Positions 9,358 to 17,724 of a stretch of 64,000 nt of DNA are shown piece after piece. Position numbers and translations under genes: made by a program. The DNA lies in the NCBI GenBank assembly GCA_017629215.1, contig JAGBXP010000051.1:62001-126000 (forward strand), written 5' to 3'. The DNA is from a bacterium. Its GTDB lineage: Bacteria; Cyanobacteriota; Vampirovibrionia; Gastranaerophilales; Gastranaerophilaceae. Positions within the stretch are counted from its first letter, which is position 1, and the number at the start of each line of letters is the position of its first letter. The notes beneath the pieces were generated by a model. That model was not told where the DNA came from, searched no databases, and saw only the letters and a program-made list of their open reading frames with translations.

Positions 9358-9366
9358 TGGTATACT
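9358..9366 (+). promoter_or_regulatory. Extended -10 promoter, leaderless start (PurD-like gene)
   Basis: TGG-TATACT (-10 at 9361-9366) ends 6 nt before the ATG at 9373. There is no Shine-Dalgarno, so transcription should start at or within a base or two of the ATG. Confidence 0.5.
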
Positions 9367-9372
9367 TTTACC

Positions 9373-10617
9373 ATGAACAAAAAAATATTAATAATCGGAA
9401 ACTCTGTAAATACAGCTGGACTTGCTAAAAGCCTAGCTAGTAATAATACAATTTTTGTAGCTCCTGGAAATAATTTAATAAAAGATTTTGCAACATGTGT
9501 TGATATTAGAGAAGATGCGATAACAGAATTACTTGAATTTGTATTAGAAAATGATATTGACTTAACGATTCCTGTATCACAACGTTCATTAAATACAAAT
9601 ATAGTGGAGTTGTTTACAAGGAATAATCAACAAATATTCGCCCCTAATTTAGAAGTAACAAATTCTATTTTTAATAAGTATGCGATAAAAAAACTTCTTT
9701 ATAAATTGCATATTCCAACACCTAAGTTTGGAATATTTGAAAAACAAGCAATGGCAATTGATTATATAAAAAATTTCAGTTCACCTTATGTGATTAAAAC
9801 CAATGAACAATCAAGCTCTATTATATTAACAACTCAAAAATCTGCAAAAAATATAATAGAATCATTATTTAAAGAAAAAAACCAAAAAGTTTTAATTGAA
9901 GATTATATCTGGGGAACTTCATTTGTTTTTTATGTTATTAGTGATGGCTATAAAGCTCTACCGATTGGTTCTTCAATTTTATATAATCATTCCCTTGAAG
10001 GAGATGGTGGGCAACTAACAGATGGAATGGGTGCTTGTTCTCCAAACTATAAATTAACAATTGATAATGAATATTATTTAATGGACAATGTCGTTTATCC
10101 AATACTAGAAACCCTTGAAAGAAACGGAAATCCATATTTAGGGATATTAGGTATTCAAGGCATTATAACAGATACGGGAAATCTACAAATTTTAGGTTTT
10201 AAACCGTTCATGCAGGATGTTGACTGTACTGCAATTTTAGAATTACTAGATGTTAATATCCTTAATTTAATTGAAGCTTGTATAATAGGATCTTTTAGTG
10301 ATGAATTTGATTATATTCCACAGAAGAATATGTCTGCGACAGCCTTGGTTATAAAATGTAATAATAAAAATAACCAAGAAAATATTATTGAAGGCTTAGA
10401 AAATATAGATGAAAATATTAAGATTTCTTTTTACCCACAAATTAATAAAAATAAATATTTAGAATATGAAACTAATTATGGAAATTCATTAATCTTAACA
10501 AGTATAGCTAGAACTTTAACCTCATCAACAAAGTTTGTTTACGAAGAAGCCCAAAATATTAATTTTAAAGGAATTACATATCGCAAAGATATTTGTAAAA
10601 CATTCGATAAAAATTAA
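9373..10617 (+). CDS. Degenerate PurD-like ATP-grasp protein
   Basis: It resembles phosphoribosylamine-glycine ligase (PurD) over its whole 414 residues but has lost key sites. Kept: the N-terminal Rossmann start (KKILIIGNS), FVAPGNN, a segment matching PurD's GPNTGGMGAYSP (GDGGQLTDGMGACSPN, about residues 210-225) and a C-terminal YRKDI. Lost: the glycine-rich ATP-loop (KADGLAAGKGV in PurD) reads KTNEQSSSIIL. The metal-binding EFNxRFGDPETQ reads GFKPFMQDVDC (about 274-284), so the Glu and Asn ligands are gone. Glycinamide ribonucleotide synthesis is therefore doubtful; it may be a pseudoenzyme, a regulator or a ligase with a new substrate. No purine genes are adjacent. The promoter predicts a leaderless mRNA. 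Confidence 0.7.
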   Translation: MNKKILIIGNSVNTAGLAKSLASNNTIFVAPGNNLIKDFATCVDIREDAITELLEFVLENDIDLTIPVSQRSLNTNIVELFTRNNQQIFAPNLEVTNSIFNKYAIKKLLYKLHIPTPKFGIFEKQAMAIDYIKNFSSPYVIKTNEQSSSIILTTQKSAKNIIESLFKEKNQKVLIEDYIWGTSFVFYVISDGYKALPIGSSILYNHSLEGDGGQLTDGMGACSPNYKLTIDNEYYLMDNVVYPILETLERNGNPYLGILGIQGIITDTGNLQILGFKPFMQDVDCTAILELLDVNILNLIEACIIGSFSDEFDYIPQKNMSATALVIKCNNKNNQENIIEGLENIDENIKISFYPQINKNKYLEYETNYGNSLILTSIARTLTSSTKFVYEEAQNINFKGITYRKDICKTFDKN

Positions 10618-10651
10618 AATCTTAACATTTCTTAATATTTTAAAGAAAAAA

Positions 10652-10688
10652 GGCAATTTTTTAAACAATAAATACTTTATATATATAA
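10652..10688 (+). promoter_or_regulatory. Shared promoter module, copy A (upstream of RHH gene)
   Basis: GGCAATTTT (10652-10660) is followed after exactly 14 nt by CTTTATATATATAA (10675-10688), 50 nt before the ATG. The same pair with the same spacing occurs at 17665-17701 and 33328-33364. Confidence 0.6.
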
Positions 10689-10737
10689 GAGTAATAAATC
10701 AGAAATAAAAGATATAAAGTTTTAGAGGAGTAAATTT

Positions 10738-10926
10738 ATGGCAAGAGTATTGATTTCCATGCCTGAAAGTTTTTTAGGCAAAATTGACGAAGTAGCTGAT
10801 ATGGAAAGCAGATCACGTTCAGAGTTAATTCGTGAAGCGTTGAGAACTTATATCGCTAAGAGTCAAGTTAGAAAAACAGGATTAGCAGATAAAAATGCTA
10901 GAATTCTTGAGGCGCTATTGGATTAG
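10738..10926 (+). CDS. Ribbon-helix-helix DNA-binding protein (CopG/MetJ superfamily)
   Basis: This is a small transcription regulator or antitoxin-like protein. The 62 residues begin with the RHH beta-strand (RVLISMPESFLGKIDEVAD). The two helices follow with the typical turn SRSRSELIREALRTYIAKSQ. The C-terminus (KNARILEALLD) is a short helix that could contact a partner. No toxin reading frame lies next to it; what follows is a non-coding stretch with strong RNA structure. A clear AGAGGAG precedes the ATG, and the shared promoter module lies upstream. Family is secure; target genes are unknown. Confidence 0.85.
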   Translation: MARVLISMPESFLGKIDEVADMESRSRSELIREALRTYIAKSQVRKTGLADKNARILEALLD

Positions 10927-11085
10927 CAAAATTGGGGAAAAGAGGTCTTTCGCTCCGAGACTTAATTTTAAATAATAGTCAAAGATCTCTTTTAAATCGG
11001 AGCAATAACATAAAACTAAATTTATTTAGAATTTGGTTTAACTAGCTAAAAGACACGAGGAGAAAACACGAAAAACGCGAGGATA

Positions 11086-11142
11086 ATGGTAAACACAGTT
11101 AGGACATTATTAGAAAAACAAAAATTTATGGAATATAACTAA
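11086..11142 (+). CDS. Possible 18-residue peptide inside the structured RNA
   Basis: ATG at 11086, preceded closely by GAGGAT, opens an 18-codon frame (MVNTVRTLLEKQKFMEYN) whose stop codon lies in the loop of the terminator hairpin. This could be a leader-type peptide, but the GAGG to ATG spacing is short and chance is a real possibility. Confidence 0.2.
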   Translation: MVNTVRTLLEKQKFMEYN

Positions 11143-11160
11143 TATATTCCATTTTTTTTA
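11128..11160 (+). terminator. Intrinsic terminator of the structured RNA / RHH transcript
   Basis: TGGAATAT (11129-11136) pairs with ATATTCCA (11144-11151), followed by eight T. Confidence 0.8.
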
Positions 11161-11167
11161 TTAATTA

Positions 11168-11196
11168 TTGACATGAAAAAGAATTAGCTGTAATCT
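11168..11196 (+). promoter_or_regulatory. Sigma-70 promoter of MFS gene
   Basis: TTGACA (11168-11173), a 17-nt spacer and TAATCT (11191-11196) lie 22 nt before the ATG at 11219. Confidence 0.7.
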
Positions 11197-11218
11197 AACA
11201 ATAGATTTGGTAGGAGTT

Positions 11219-12457
11219 ATGAAAAATAAGAGCTTCGTTTTGCATTTGGCATTAATAATATTAGGCACATTGTTTTATTTTGTTGCGAATTTTCAACGCA
11301 TAGCTATCCCAGGTGCTATATTTGATTTATTAGAACAAGAACTACACGTTGGCGCACCAGAAATAACAGCCTTTGGTGCTATTTATATGTATGTATATGC
11401 TTTTACACAACTAATAAATGGTATATTTGTAGACAGGTTTGGTGGCTATAGAGTTATGCTGGTTGGTGCAATTATTATGGGGATTGGGTGTTTGACATTC
11501 CCACTTACAGCGAATTTACCACTAATGTATTTTTCAAGAGCATTATTAGGATTAGGTGGAAGTATGTTTTACCTAAGTTTGATTAAGGAGTTGGGGTATT
11601 TATTTGATGAAAAAGATTTTGGGATAGCTCTTTCTGTGATGTTATTTGTTGGATATGCAGGTGGAATTGTTGCAAATGCGCCTTTTGTTTTAGCTATGCG
11701 TATGCTTACATGGCGAGAGATTTTATTAATAATAGCAGGTATTGTTCTTGTTTCTATAATAGCTTATGTACTAATAATGTTAAAAACAAATTCTCATGAT
11801 ATTAATAAACACGCTCAACTAAAATTACTACCTTTTCGATTAGTACTACATAAAAGTCATAATCGTTCTTTATTCACTTTTGCCTGCTGTAATTTTGGGA
11901 TATCATACGTTATTCAAACAGTAATTGGGAAGAAGTTTTTAGAGGATTTTTGTTTGATGACATCAGCTAAAGCTGCAGTTGTTTTATCTATAATGGCAAT
12001 TGTCGCAGCCGTTTCAAATCTTGTAAACGCTTCTGTATGTAAACTTTTCCATAATCAGAGAGTTATATTCTTAAAAGGTGCTTCATTGATAACTTTTTTA
12101 TCATTATTAATAATATGTATTTTAATATGGCTAGATATAAAAACAATTTTTATAGCGTATATATTTTGCGTATTAGCTGCTAATTCTAGCCTTTCATCAT
12201 TACTTGTACCAGTATTATATGCTACGAATAGAAAAATGGTTTCTGGAACTGCTGTAAGTATATTGAATTTTAGTTATTTTATGGCTGTTGGACTTTTAGG
12301 AACAATTACAGGATTTGTATTAAATATCTTTGAACCAACTCGTATTGGAAACACGCTTATTTATAACAATAATTCTTATTTATTATTATTTTCGCTATTC
12401 CTAATTCTTAGTATTTATGAGATTTATAGAGCATTAAATCTTTCAGATAGATATTAA
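11219..12457 (+). CDS. Major facilitator superfamily transporter, 12 TM
   Basis: This is an inner-membrane secondary transporter of unknown substrate. The 412 residues contain about 12 hydrophobic helices. Motif A is between TM2 and TM3 (NGIFVDRFGGYRVMLVG), and LPLMYFSRALLGLGGSMFY lies in TM4. The central loop (about residues 190-215) is short and basic. I placed the start at ATG 11219, since AGGAG (11212-11216) precedes it; the upstream TTG at 11207 has no site. Its stop overlaps the convergent hemW stop by 4 nt. Confidence 0.88.
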   Translation: MKNKSFVLHLALIILGTLFYFVANFQRIAIPGAIFDLLEQELHVGAPEITAFGAIYMYVYAFTQLINGIFVDRFGGYRVMLVGAIIMGIGCLTFPLTANLPLMYFSRALLGLGGSMFYLSLIKELGYLFDEKDFGIALSVMLFVGYAGGIVANAPFVLAMRMLTWREILLIIAGIVLVSIIAYVLIMLKTNSHDINKHAQLKLLPFRLVLHKSHNRSLFTFACCNFGISYVIQTVIGKKFLEDFCLMTSAKAAVVLSIMAIVAAVSNLVNASVCKLFHNQRVIFLKGASLITFLSLLIICILIWLDIKTIFIAYIFCVLAANSSLSSLLVPVLYATNRKMVSGTAVSILNFSYFMAVGLLGTITGFVLNIFEPTRIGNTLIYNNNSYLLLFSLFLILSIYEIYRALNLSDRY

Positions 12458-13530
12458 TCTATAAATTCTGCTAATATATTATTGCTTAGTAAAACACCGT
12501 TCAATGTTAATTTGTATCCCGATTTTGTTTTTTCAATATAATCAGGCATAAATTTATTTAAAATACTATTGTATTTAGTATTAAAATCAATTCCATATTT
12601 TTCTTGTATTTTATTAATATCAAGACCTTCAGCCTTTCTAAACCCTAAAAAGATTTCTTCTTCGAGTTTTTCTTGGATTGTTAAAACTTGTTTGTTTTCA
12701 AAATTAGTTGGATTATTAATATATTTATCAAAAATTTGAGATTTAGAATAACGAATGCCATTAACATATCCGTGCGAAGCTAGTCCAAAGCCATAATATT
12801 CATTATTATCCCAATAGTTTAAATTATGCCTTGATTCATATCCTGGAATAGCAAAATTGCTTATTTCATAGCGTTTGTAACCTTTTTTACCCAAGAAATC
12901 ATTTATCATAGTATACATATCAGCTTGTTCGTCATCATTTGGAATATTTTGAGGAGGAAATTTTCCCCAATAAGAATTTTCTTCAATTTTTAAACCATAA
13001 GTTGAAACATGCTTTATTCCTAAATCAGATATAATTTCAAGATCGTTTTTTAGATTAACAAATGGTAGACCATATATTAAATCTAAACTGATGTTTTTAA
13101 AACCTGCCTTATCTGCAAACTTAATAGCATTAAATACTTGTTTTGAGTTATGTCTACGTCCTATTAAATTTAAAACATTGTCATCAAATGTTTGTGAGCC
13201 TATACTAATTCTATTAATACCAATATCAAATAAAGATTGTAAATAATCTAAACTTGCATCATCAGGATTCATTTCTAATGTTACTTCACAATCTGTATTT
13301 AATTTGAAAATATTAATAATTTTTGATAAAAATTCAATATCTAATAAAGAAGGAGTACCTCCACCAAAATATAACGTATTAAGAGCTTCTCCTTTATAGT
13401 TTGAGTTTATATCTTCAATAAGAGAATCTATGTATATATTTATTTTGTCAATATTTGTAAATGAGACAAAAGAACAGTATTTGCATTTTTGTTTACAGAA
13501 TGGGATATGAATATAAGCAGATTTTATCAT
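12454..13530 (-). CDS. hemW: HemW-type radical SAM protein (heme chaperone-like)
   Basis: It belongs to the family once called oxygen-independent coproporphyrinogen oxidase-like and now HemW, which binds heme and a 4Fe-4S cluster. The 358 residues open with HIPFCKQKCKYCSFVS, the CxxxCxxC radical SAM motif, with Phe rather than the extra Cys of true HemN. TLYFGGGTPSLL and LEMNPDD are the SAM-binding loops. NRISIGSQTF and the C-terminal HemN-type domain follow (LEEEIFLGFRKAEGLD). It is last in the murC-ftsQ cluster, 1 nt after ftsQ. HemW rather than HemN is based on the cysteine pattern and length. Confidence 0.88.
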   Translation of the reverse strand: MIKSAYIHIPFCKQKCKYCSFVSFTNIDKINIYIDSLIEDINSNYKGEALNTLYFGGGTPSLLDIEFLSKIINIFKLNTDCEVTLEMNPDDASLDYLQSLFDIGINRISIGSQTFDDNVLNLIGRRHNSKQVFNAIKFADKAGFKNISLDLIYGLPFVNLKNDLEIISDLGIKHVSTYGLKIEENSYWGKFPPQNIPNDDEQADMYTMINDFLGKKGYKRYEISNFAIPGYESRHNLNYWDNNEYYGFGLASHGYVNGIRYSKSQIFDKYINNPTNFENKQVLTIQEKLEEEIFLGFRKAEGLDINKIQEKYGIDFNTKYNSILNKFMPDYIEKTKSGYKLTLNGVLLSNNILAEFID

Positions 13531-13531
13531 T

Positions 13532-14377
13532 TTATATGTCCAATTTTATATAATTAGAATCCCAGCGAAGGTCTATATATTTTACTTTTTGATTAATCAT
13601 TTTAACTTGAGGTATTAGTGATGGTAATCTCCATATTTTATCAAATACAGACGGATTAATGCTACCTAATCTAATATTAGCTGTAGGAATTTTTATATAG
13701 ACATCTTTAGGATTGCGATAATCAATATATTCGACTTCTTCACCTGTTTCAGCTTTAATTAAATCTGCAAGCTTTTTGAAATTCTTTACTTTATTTACGT
13801 CCCAGTTTCTATAATCATCACCACTTCCATAAGTAATTACAGCTACAGTATCATAGCTTTCATCTAAAGGCATATACTCACGTCCAATGAGCTTACCATC
13901 TGCTGAGAAGAACGCTATTGGAGGGGTTTCAAGGTTTGGTGAAATTGTAACAATAGGAGTTCTTTCTATTACTATAATCTGTAATCTTGCAGGAAACCAA
14001 AAACGTCTAATATAAACATTTTGTATTGGCTCTAATTGGGTTATACTTTTCTTTAAATCATCAGTTTTTACTAAGAAGATAGGTTGCGTAGGAACTTGAT
14101 TTCTTCTTAGAGCAGAGAGTATTTTTTGTTCTGGAACAATATGGTTATTGACAATTTCTAAAGCGCTATTGTTTAAACTATCAAAAGCGTTTTCATTAAG
14201 TCGCCATTGAGGCATTTTTAAAATAAACATTATTAAAAAAACTAAACCAAAAATCAAAAAAAGTTTATAAAACATTCTAAGCCTAGCAAGACGTTTTTGA
14301 GACTGCCTTATCTTACGCTGCAACTTTGCTTGTTTTAATCTTCTATTTTGATTATATTTTGGTTTTTCATTAGTCAT
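13532..14377 (-). CDS. ftsQ: Cell division protein FtsQ/DivIB
   Basis: This is a bitopic divisome protein that connects early and late division proteins. The 281 residues have a basic cytoplasmic N-terminus (about 1-35, rich in Lys, Arg and Gln) and one transmembrane helix (FYKLFLIFGLVFLIMFIL). A POTRA domain follows (about 65-140, ending VYIRRFWFPARLQIIVIER), then the FtsQ beta domain with FFSADGKLIGREY. It overlaps ddl by 1 nt and precedes hemW. The position after murC-murB-ddl is the classic dcw order and supports the call. Confidence 0.9.
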   Translation of the reverse strand: MTNEKPKYNQNRRLKQAKLQRKIRQSQKRLARLRMFYKLFLIFGLVFLIMFILKMPQWRLNENAFDSLNNSALEIVNNHIVPEQKILSALRRNQVPTQPIFLVKTDDLKKSITQLEPIQNVYIRRFWFPARLQIIVIERTPIVTISPNLETPPIAFFSADGKLIGREYMPLDESYDTVAVITYGSGDDYRNWDVNKVKNFKKLADLIKAETGEEVEYIDYRNPKDVYIKIPTANIRLGSINPSVFDKIWRLPSLIPQVKMINQKVKYIDLRWDSNYIKLDI

Positions 14378-15309
14378 TATTTATTTAGCCCTACACTATG
14401 AAGTATTAAATCTACTAAATTATCGTAATCAATACCACAAGCTAAAGCTTGAGCTGGCAAATCGCTGGTATCTGTCATGCCAGGATTTGTGTTTATTTCT
14501 AGTATGTATGGAATATTGTCAACAATCAAGAAATCTACTCTTGAGACACCAGAACATCCACATACTTCAAAAGCTTTTACAGCATTTCTTTTAACATTTT
14601 CCGATAATTCTTTTGGTAATTCAGCAGGTAATATAAATTCTGTCATACCTTTTGTATATTTTGCTTCATAATCATACCATTCATTTTTTGGACGGAGTTC
14701 TAGAATTTCAGTAGCAAATGCTTTTCCATTCTTTTCAAGTACTCCAACAGTAGCAGCAATTCCAACTAAATATTCTTCAATTAGAATTTCGGAATTATAT
14801 TTGCGAGCTTCTTCTACAGCAGTAACAAGCTCTTGCTCATTATTAACCTTACTCATTCCAAAGCTTGAGCCTTCAGAAACAGGTTTTATCATTAATGGAT
14901 AGTTTAAATTTTTAACTTTACTTATTGGATCTTCATTTGCTAATAGATATACTGATGTTATTAGAGGGAGTCCTGCTGTTCCCATAACTTTTTTGGTATA
15001 TTCTTTGTTCATACAAATAGCACTAGCCATAACACCACACCCAGTATAAGGTATTTTTAAAATTTCTAGAACACCTTGTATGCAACCATCTTCACCATAT
15101 TTTCCATGAAGCGTATTGTAAGCATATTGAAATCCTTTTAAATCATTCATGATGTTTTCGGAAACATCAACTATTTCTGCGTATTTATAGCCAAGGCGAT
15201 GTAGTGCGTTTAGACAATTTTTCCCAGATCTAAGGGAAATTTCTCTTTCTGATGACATACCACCACATAATACTGCTATTTTTGCATCTTTTGATATAAT
15301 ATTTTGCAT
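14377..15309 (-). CDS. ddl: D-alanine--D-alanine ligase
   Basis: This cytoplasmic ATP-grasp enzyme joins two D-Ala for peptidoglycan. The 310 residues include the N-terminal AVLCGGMSSEREISLRSG, HGKYGEDGCIQGVLE, the ATP-binding YPLMIKPVSEGSSFGMSKV and the metal-binding EINTNPGMTDTSDLPAQ. The start has GAGGAAA 5 nt upstream and lies inside the end of murB (34-nt overlap), which suggests translational coupling. Confidence 0.97.
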   Translation of the reverse strand: MQNIISKDAKIAVLCGGMSSEREISLRSGKNCLNALHRLGYKYAEIVDVSENIMNDLKGFQYAYNTLHGKYGEDGCIQGVLEILKIPYTGCGVMASAICMNKEYTKKVMGTAGLPLITSVYLLANEDPISKVKNLNYPLMIKPVSEGSSFGMSKVNNEQELVTAVEEARKYNSEILIEEYLVGIAATVGVLEKNGKAFATEILELRPKNEWYDYEAKYTKGMTEFILPAELPKELSENVKRNAVKAFEVCGCSGVSRVDFLIVDNIPYILEINTNPGMTDTSDLPAQALACGIDYDNLVDLILHSVGLNK

Positions 15310-16190
15310 AAATTTTCCTCTTTTTCAGTTTTATCTCCGATAAAAATAATTTCTGGAGCTAGTTCTATTTTATAATTATTTTTTACTGCTGTAAACATTT
15401 TAACCATTAATTCTAAAACATCTTCTGAAGTTGCGTTATTGTTATTTACAACAAAATTTGCGTGTTTTTCCCAAACCTTAGCTCCATTTATTTCAAAATT
15501 TTTAGCACCAATGCTGTCTAATAGCCTACCTGCTGAATTATTTTCAGGGTTTTTAAAAACACTTCCTGCGTTAGGAATTACTAAGTTTGGTTGTTTATCT
15601 TTTCTGAACGATAGATTTTTATTAATTCTCGCCTCAATATCAGCCTGATTATCTTTTTCTAACACAAATTCTGCATCTAGAAGAATATACTTACCTCCTT
15701 GTAATATAGATTTTCTATATTCAAATTCCATTTCTTGTTTTTCTTTATAAATGACAGTTTTTGTATCTTTGTCAAAAAGAGAACAGCGAATTAATTTATC
15801 AGAAATAGCTTGTCCATGACAAGAAGCATTCATGTAAATCTCACCACCAATAGAGCCAGGAAAACCTATCATAAATTCAAACCCACTCAATGATGCTTCA
15901 CAAACTTTTTTAGACAATAAAGGACCTTTAACTCCACAATCTGCAGTAACTTGCGTACCTTCAATTTTCCAATTTTTCATTTGTGTTGTTAAAATAAGAT
16001 TACCTTTATAGCCATTTGAGGAAAATAGAATATTTGAACAATTACCTAATAAAACATAATCATCCAATTCTGTTAAAAGAAAAACCAATTCTTCTTTATT
16101 CTTAGGGAAATAGACTCGCTCAACTTCGCCACCAATCTTAAAAGAAGTATGATTTCTTATTTCATAATTATCTTTATATTCTATCTGCAT
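15276..16190 (-). CDS. murB: UDP-N-acetylenolpyruvoylglucosamine reductase
   Basis: This FAD enzyme makes UDP-MurNAc from UDP-GlcNAc-enolpyruvate using NADPH. Seen: NHTSFKIGGEVERVYFPKN (FAD domain start), GNCSNILFSSNGY, GFPGSIGGEIYMNASCHG, the Ser-bearing NAGSVFKNP and a C-terminal APEIIFIG with the conserved Glu. It is a short type lacking the extra domain of E. coli MurB (304 residues). I placed the start at 16190 because GAGGAA in the end of murC is 6 nt upstream, whereas ATG 16211 lies inside murC without a site. Confidence 0.95.
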   Translation of the reverse strand: MQIEYKDNYEIRNHTSFKIGGEVERVYFPKNKEELVFLLTELDDYVLLGNCSNILFSSNGYKGNLILTTQMKNWKIEGTQVTADCGVKGPLLSKKVCEASLSGFEFMIGFPGSIGGEIYMNASCHGQAISDKLIRCSLFDKDTKTVIYKEKQEMEFEYRKSILQGGKYILLDAEFVLEKDNQADIEARINKNLSFRKDKQPNLVIPNAGSVFKNPENNSAGRLLDSIGAKNFEINGAKVWEKHANFVVNNNNATSEDVLELMVKMFTAVKNNYKIELAPEIIFIGDKTEKEENLCKILYQKMQK

Positions 16191-16191
16191 T

Positions 16192-17535
16192 TTATTCCTC
16201 GAATTTTGCAAGATATTTGCCTAATGTCGTAATTGTTCCAGCTCCTAAGCCAATTACAACATTATTTTCTTCTAATGTTGGTAACAAGTTTTTTGCGACT
16301 TGTTCAATTGAGCCTGAAAAATGTTCAGCATTGATTTCATTGGCAAAATTTTTCCCTGTAATACCTTCTATTGGAGTTTCTGATGCTTCATAAACATCTG
16401 TAACGATAATTCTTTCAGCGTCAGAAAATGATGTTTGAAACTCATTCCATAATCCTTTAAGGCGAGTATATCTATGAGGTTGGAATACAGCAACAATATT
16501 TTCTTTCCCAAATTTAGTTGAAGCAGAATCTAATACAGCTTTTATTTCAGTTGGATGATGAGCATAATCATCATAGACTTTAATATTGTTTTTCAAATCA
16601 CAAACATGTTGAAATCTTCTTCCCATGCCTGTAAATGTTGAAAAATGTGTATTAATATCATTAATATTCACATTGGCTTCGATAAGAGCTACAGCAACTG
16701 CAAGTGTATTATAAATATTATGTGTTCCAGTAAGCTCAATCTTAATCTCTGTAATTTTTTCTTCATTTTTATACAAATCAAAAGTTGTACCACTTTGTGA
16801 GATATTAATATTTTGTGCAGTATAATCACCCTTGGTTAAGCCAAAGGTGATAAACTCTCCAGATAATAATTCACAGCCTTTATCATCAGCATTAATTATA
16901 ACTTTTTTTGATTGCGAAATTGCTTTATTAAATACATTTTTTATATCATCCATACCATTTTTATAAAAATCAAGATGGTCCTCTTCAAGATTATTTATAA
17001 CCAAAATATCTGGTTTGTATTTAACTAAAGTTCCATCACTTTCATCAAGCTCTGCTGTAAAATAATTTCCATTTTTAAATTGAGCATTTGTATGTAATTC
17101 AGGAACAATGCCTCCAACAACAAAAGATGGAGCTAGATTTGCTTTCTCTAATACATAAGAGGTCATTCCACTTGTTGTAGTCTTTCCATGAGTCCCTGCA
17201 AAACCAATAAAACATTTACCATTAGCTTGTGTTGAGTCTGCTATTTCTTTTAATAAATCAGAACGATGGTATGTTTTTAGCCCAAGTTTACGAGCTTTAA
17301 TTAATTCAGGATTAGAGTCTTTAATTGCAGTACTTACAATTACCGCATCAACATCATTAGGTAAATTTTTTTCATCATGTCCAACGCTAATATTTGCACC
17401 GAGATTGCGTAAAGCTTCTAAATATTTACTATCTTCAATGTCTGAGCCTGAAACAGAATGTCCATTCTCTAAAAGATACTTAGCTAAGCCACTCATTCCA
17501 ATTCCACCAATTGCTATAAAATGATATTTTTTCAA
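16192..17535 (-). CDS. murC: UDP-N-acetylmuramate--L-alanine ligase
   Basis: MurC adds L-Ala to UDP-MurNAc, the first peptide step of peptidoglycan. The 447 residues start with the UDP-binding fold (HFIAIGGIGMSGLAKYLLENG). The P-loop GFAGTHGKTTTSGM follows (about residues 112-125), then ELDESDGTLVKYKPD, the Mur-ligase HNIYNTLAVAVA and YDDYAHHPTEIKAVL. It is first in the operon. AAGAGGATAA precedes the ATG. The 189-nt gap upstream is shared with the divergent gene at 17725. Confidence 0.97.
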   Translation of the reverse strand: MKKYHFIAIGGIGMSGLAKYLLENGHSVSGSDIEDSKYLEALRNLGANISVGHDEKNLPNDVDAVIVSTAIKDSNPELIKARKLGLKTYHRSDLLKEIADSTQANGKCFIGFAGTHGKTTTSGMTSYVLEKANLAPSFVVGGIVPELHTNAQFKNGNYFTAELDESDGTLVKYKPDILVINNLEEDHLDFYKNGMDDIKNVFNKAISQSKKVIINADDKGCELLSGEFITFGLTKGDYTAQNINISQSGTTFDLYKNEEKITEIKIELTGTHNIYNTLAVAVALIEANVNINDINTHFSTFTGMGRRFQHVCDLKNNIKVYDDYAHHPTEIKAVLDSASTKFGKENIVAVFQPHRYTRLKGLWNEFQTSFSDAERIIVTDVYEASETPIEGITGKNFANEINAEHFSGSIEQVAKNLLPTLEENNVVIGLGAGTITTLGKYLAKFEE

Positions 17536-17630
17536 TAGTTTATCCTCTTAAATCTAAAGAAATTGTATTACAAATAGTTATAAAAGTATAGTTTATTCAA
17601 AATAAGAAATATATAAATTTTAATAAAGAT

Positions 17631-17701
17631 TTTGTAAATTTATGTAACAAATATTGTAAAATTTAGCAATAATTACTAATAAATATACTTTATATATATA
17701 A
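17631..17701 (+). promoter_or_regulatory. Shared promoter module, copy B (upstream of 562-residue protein)
   Basis: TTTGTAAATTTA (17631-17642), 45 nt, then CTTTATATATATAA (17688-17701). AGCAATAAT (17665-17673) sits exactly 14 nt before the latter. The same three elements with identical spacings occur at 33294-33364. Confidence 0.6.
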
Positions 17702-17724
17702 CGAAACAACGAGGATATTGAAAT

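Larger units (their letters stand above)
10930..11160 (+). ncRNA. Candidate structured RNA with H-type pseudoknot
   Basis: No long gene fits here. A 13-bp stem (10938-10950 with 10981-10993, one G-U pair) encloses GCTCCGA (10952-10958). That segment is the perfect complement of TCGGAGC (10997-11003) downstream, giving a pseudoknot. A GACT/AGTC stem (10959-10962 with 10977-10980) lies directly against the first stem. A purine-rich stretch with repeated GAGGA follows (about 11057-11083), then an intrinsic terminator at 11128-11160. It could be a small RNA co-transcribed with the RHH gene or a 3' UTR element. I recognise no Rfam family in it. Confidence 0.5.

Noticed and set aside
10738-11160. 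Toxin-antitoxin pair or type III toxin RNA next to the RHH gene
   Set aside because: No toxin-like frame and no tandem repeats in the RNA region; the pseudoknot alone is not enough to call a ToxIN-like system.
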